8,458 nt of DNA from Chloroflexota bacterium (lineage in GTDB: Bacteria; Chloroflexota; Anaerolineae; Ardenticatenales; Ardenticatenaceae). Location: NCBI GenBank assembly GCA_003520455.1, contig DOUV01000121.1, positions 1 to 8,458 of the forward strand, given 5' to 3'. This document shows positions 6,194-8,458 of this stretch, piece by piece (the stretch's first letter is position 1; every line of letters starts with the position of its first letter). The notes under the pieces were generated by a model. The model was given only the letters and a program-made list of their open reading frames with translations. It searched no databases and was not told where the DNA came from. The position numbers and the translations under genes were made by a program.

Positions 6194-6222
6194 ATTATAG
6201 AAAACCACTGTGCAGGCGTCAA
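6194..6222 (-). promoter_or_regulatory. Strong sigma70-type promoter of the BlaI/M56 operon
   Basis: On the minus strand TTGACG (6222-6217, five of six) is followed by exactly 17 bases and a perfect TATAAT (6199-6194). Transcription would start near 6187, giving a leader of about 46 bases to the repressor ATG. The short palindrome AGTACT (6224-6229) abuts the -35 box. No canonical TACA/TGTA operator dyad was found, so the autorepression site is not identified. Confidence 0.75.
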
Positions 6223-6277
6223 AAGTACTATTGGCGGTCGTAGAGCGGTCCTCTCCATTTACATTGAATGGTTTGCA

Positions 6278-6294
6278 CGGTGGCTCCTCCACCG
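6278..6294 (-). repeat. Hairpin with a Shine-Dalgarno-like loop
   Basis: CGGTGG and CCACCG form a perfect 6-bp stem. On the minus strand the five-base loop is AGGAG, and GTG follows immediately, overlapping the last stem base, opening a 16-residue frame that ends at 6228. Hiding a ribosome site in a loop could be regulatory, but the peptide is not recognisable and chance is likely. Confidence 0.25.
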
Positions 6295-6518
6295 CTGGGC
6301 GTCCGGCCCTGGTTAAGGTGGACGGACAATGCGGCGAAGAGCGACAGCCTCCAGGCCCAGAAGAGCAGCGATCCAGGTCGGCCGGTCCAGAGTGCGGCCA
6401 GCGGGTGGTACCAGGGCATCGCTACGTGCACTCGCAATCCGGGTAAGGCGGGGTGCCCGTTGGCGTTGTGGGGCGGGAGAAATATCCATCACCAAGAACG
6501 GCAGTCGCCTCCTCTGTA

Positions 6519-7946
6519 TCAACCCAAGAGCAGCGCTCCAGCGCGGCTCGCGAGAGCCACCCAGGCCTGGGGGAAGATCCCTGTGAGCAACGTCCCCAGT
6601 CCAAGCGTTACGAGTGCCAGGCGGAGCGCCAGCGGCTCGCTCGGAAGCCGCGGCTCTTGTGAGGGATGGAGGTAGAGAGGCTCGATCACCCGGACGTAGT
6701 AGAAGAGCGAGAGGGCGACGTTCGCACCCATGACAACCGCCAGCCAGACCCAACCGGCGCCGAGGGCCGCGCCAAACAGCATCGTCTTGCCCACAAAGCC
6801 ACCGAGGGGCGGGAAGCCGGCCAGAGAGAGCAGGGAGAGCATCAAGACCACCGCCGGCAGGGGAAGCCGTCGCCCGAGTCCGGCGAAGTGGCGGAGGGTA
6901 TCCGACCCGAGTTGACGCTCGATCGCATCGACCGATAGGAACGCGCCCAGGTTCATGAAGAGATAGACCGCCAGGTAGAGCAACATCCCGGGAACCGCGA
7001 GCACGTCGCGCCCCGCCGCCGCCACACCGACCAGGAGGTAGCCTGCCTGCGCGATCGAGGAATAGGCCAGCAGTCGCTTGACGCTGGTCTGGCGCAGCGC
7101 GAGGAGGTTCCCCGCCGTCATCGTAAGGGCTGCGAGCCCGGCGAGGAGCGCCGGCCAGTCGCCCGGCCTGTTCGGGAAGGCGACAACCAGCGTGCGCAGG
7201 AGCACCGCCAGCCCGGCCGCCTTGGGTCCCACCGCGAGATAGCCGGCGATGGGGGTCGGCGCGCCCTGGTAGGTGTCGGGCGCCCACATATGAAAGGGCA
7301 CGAGCGTGATCTTGAAACCATATCCGACCAGCACCAGACCCAGCGCCGCAAACACGGTGAGCACCGGCGCGGCCGGGAGCCGGGCCGCCAACTCCGGCAG
7401 ACGCAACGTTCCGGTGAGCCCGACGAGCAGAGCCATTCCATAGATCATTACCGCCCCGGCGGCAGCCGAGAACAGAAAGAGCTTGAGGGCCCCCTCGGTC
7501 GCCCGCCGGTCGTCCTTCGCGATACCGACCAGGACGTACGAGCCAACCGTCACGAGCTGGACGAAGAGCGCGATCAGCGCCAGGTCCTGGCTGGCTGCCA
7601 GACCAACGATGCCAAGGCAGGTCAGGACAAGGAGCGCCGGAACCTCGCCCGCGTGCGGCCGGCCGCGGAAGTGCCCGTGGGTTGCCAGCAGAACCAGCGC
7701 CGTCGCCCCGATGGCAAACAGTTTAAAGTAGACCGCAAACGGGTCGAGGGCGTACGTGTCGAGGAACACCGGCTGGGGTGGCCAGGACAGCATGCGCGCA
7801 CTCATCACCGCTGCCGCCCCAAGACCGGCCAACGCCAGCCAGGTCGTCGCGCCCTTGCGGGCTGGCGGGAGGAACGGGCCCAGCGGAAGAAGCAGCAGCA
7901 CGAGGCCGGCCAGGATCAATTCCGGCACGATCGCCCACAGCTCCAT
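6519..7946 (-). CDS. nuoN: NADH-quinone oxidoreductase subunit N
   Basis: A 475-residue, multi-spanning antiporter-like subunit of complex I, of normal length, that helps move protons across the cytoplasmic membrane. Recognisable landmarks are SYVLVGIAKDDRRATEGALK (136-155), FKITLVPFHMWAPDTYQGAP (211-230), KRLLAYSSIAQAGY (290-303) and LAGFPPLGGFVGK (375-387). The functionally important lysines of TM7, TM8 and TM12 correspond to Lys212, Lys242 and Lys387. The acidic residue expected in TM5 appears to be Gln130. The start at 7946 gives the usual N-terminus MELWAIVPEL and has GGAAGG nearby; a GTG at 7979 would overlap nuoM and lacks a ribosome site. It follows nuoM with 25 bases between, the standard end of a nuo operon. 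Confidence 0.96.
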   Translation of the reverse strand: MELWAIVPELILAGLVLLLLPLGPFLPPARKGATTWLALAGLGAAAVMSARMLSWPPQPVFLDTYALDPFAVYFKLFAIGATALVLLATHGHFRGRPHAGEVPALLVLTCLGIVGLAASQDLALIALFVQLVTVGSYVLVGIAKDDRRATEGALKLFLFSAAAGAVMIYGMALLVGLTGTLRLPELAARLPAAPVLTVFAALGLVLVGYGFKITLVPFHMWAPDTYQGAPTPIAGYLAVGPKAAGLAVLLRTLVVAFPNRPGDWPALLAGLAALTMTAGNLLALRQTSVKRLLAYSSIAQAGYLLVGVAAAGRDVLAVPGMLLYLAVYLFMNLGAFLSVDAIERQLGSDTLRHFAGLGRRLPLPAVVLMLSLLSLAGFPPLGGFVGKTMLFGAALGAGWVWLAVVMGANVALSLFYYVRVIEPLYLHPSQEPRLPSEPLALRLALVTLGLGTLLTGIFPQAWVALASRAGALLLG

Positions 7947-7971
7947 CCCGCCTTCCACACCCGGCACCGAC

Positions 7972-8458
7972 CTAACCACCTTTCACGAGGCCCGCCAGCA
8001 GCCCGCTTCGAAGGGCCCCCTCAATAATCCCCACCAACGGACCGGGCACCACACCGAGAAGGATGATCAGCACCACCAGCGGCAGGAGCGTGGCGAGCTC
8101 GCGACCGGTCAGACCGGGCAGCTTCGTCCACGCAACCGGGAGGGCACCGAGCAGCACGCGCTGGAGCGTCCAGAGGAACATCGCTGTGGTCACGAGTACG
8201 CCAAGAAGCATGCCCACCGCCGCCCAGCGATAGACGCCAAGCGTCCCCAGGACGATCTGAACCTCGGCCGCGAAATGGGCCAGGGCCGGCAGGCCGAACG
8301 AGGCGAACATCGTGAAGGCGAGGATCGATCCGTAGAGCGGAAGCACCGCCCACAGCCCAGAGAGGCGTGCGATCTCGCGTGTGCCGGTACGATCCGCAAG
8401 CATCCCGACCAGGAAGAAGAGCCCGCCGGTGACCAGCCCGTGGGCAACGAGCTGATAG
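7972..8458 (-). CDS. nuoM: NADH-quinone oxidoreductase subunit M, C-terminal part (cut by window edge)
   Basis: The last 161 residues of an antiporter-like complex I subunit; the start lies beyond the right edge. The frame enters as YQLVAHGLVTGGLFFLVGML, the well-known NuoM segment with the conserved HG...G.LF pattern, followed by the linker ADRTGTREIARLSGL. FASFGLPALAHFAAE (visible residues 51-65) corresponds to the TM12 region and keeps the conserved Glu (visible residue 65), although the usual GLPG..GFVGE is altered. LWTLQRVLLG (95-104) matches the family's ..QR.FFG motif, and further hydrophobic helices follow. The stop is TAG at 7974-7972. Adjacent nuoN supports the assignment over the related NuoL. 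Confidence 0.93.
   Translation of the reverse strand, partial: YQLVAHGLVTGGLFFLVGMLADRTGTREIARLSGLWAVLPLYGSILAFTMFASFGLPALAHFAAEVQIVLGTLGVYRWAAVGMLLGVLVTTAMFLWTLQRVLLGALPVAWTKLPGLTGRELATLLPLVVLIILLGVVPGPLVGIIEGALRSGLLAGLVKGG

Larger units (their letters stand above)
6142..6518. other. Intergenic gap between nuoN and the repressor, no convincing gene
   Basis: This 377-base gap separates the complex I genes from the BlaI/M56 operon. Open frames on the minus strand starting at 6489 (58 residues) and near 6437 (69 residues, partly hydrophobic) lack good ribosome sites and recognisable domains. The stretch holds the promoter at 6194-6222 and a small hairpin at 6278-6294. No intrinsic terminator for the nuo transcript was seen. 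Confidence 0.6.

Noticed and set aside
6313..7287. Minus-strand open frame of 324 codons overlapping nuoN
   Set aside because: Arg/Gly/Pro-rich frame-shifted reading of nuoN extending into the gap; nuoN carries the conserved motifs.
7290..8027. Plus-strand open frame of 245 codons
   Set aside because: Antisense to nuoN; Arg/Gln-rich with no domain.

Overview
The window is GC-rich chromosomal DNA from a bacterium. Every gene I can support lies on the minus strand, so transcription runs from position 8458 towards position 1. The combination of nuoM/nuoN, a BlaI/M56 pair and tandem SHOCT genes beside a membrane-anchored cytochrome c reminds me of Chloroflexota-like or other deep-branching GC-rich bacteria. 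That placement is an impression from gene style, not a demonstrated fact.

Layout in the direction of transcription. (1) 8458-6519: the C-terminal part of NuoM and a complete NuoN, two proton-pumping membrane subunits of complex I, 25 bases apart. (2) 6518-6142: a gene-free gap that ends in an excellent sigma70-type promoter (TTGACG-17-TATAAT) for the next pair. (3) 6141-4724: a BlaI/MecI-type repressor and an M56 (BlaR1-like) membrane metallopeptidase, overlapping by one base. No beta-lactamase or penicillin-sensor domain is present. (4) 4515-2649: a possible 21-residue leader ORF, an OmpR/PhoB-type response regulator and a HAMP-containing histidine kinase, joined by 4-base overlaps. (5) 2581-864: a candidate promoter, two tandem SHOCT-domain membrane miniproteins, a Met-rich small membrane protein and a membrane-anchored single-heme cytochrome c. 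The last two overlap by 4 bases. (6) 863-97: about 770 bases without a convincing gene, containing a consensus promoter (TTGACA-16-TATAAT) whose -10 box is bracketed by a 7-bp inverted repeat. (7) 96-1: possibly the first 32 codons of a further gene running off the left edge.

How it may work together (inference): the window looks like a respiratory and envelope-stress neighbourhood. Complex I subunits are followed by two membrane-signalling modules, a protease-controlled repressor and a two-component system. Next comes a small membrane/cytochrome cluster rich in methionine, which the two-component system may control. The most notable points are a Gln in place of the TM5 proton-channel Glu of NuoN, a degenerate TM12 motif in NuoM, the Met-rich SHOCT/cytochrome cluster, the leader ORF before the response regulator, and the operator-like promoter at the left end.
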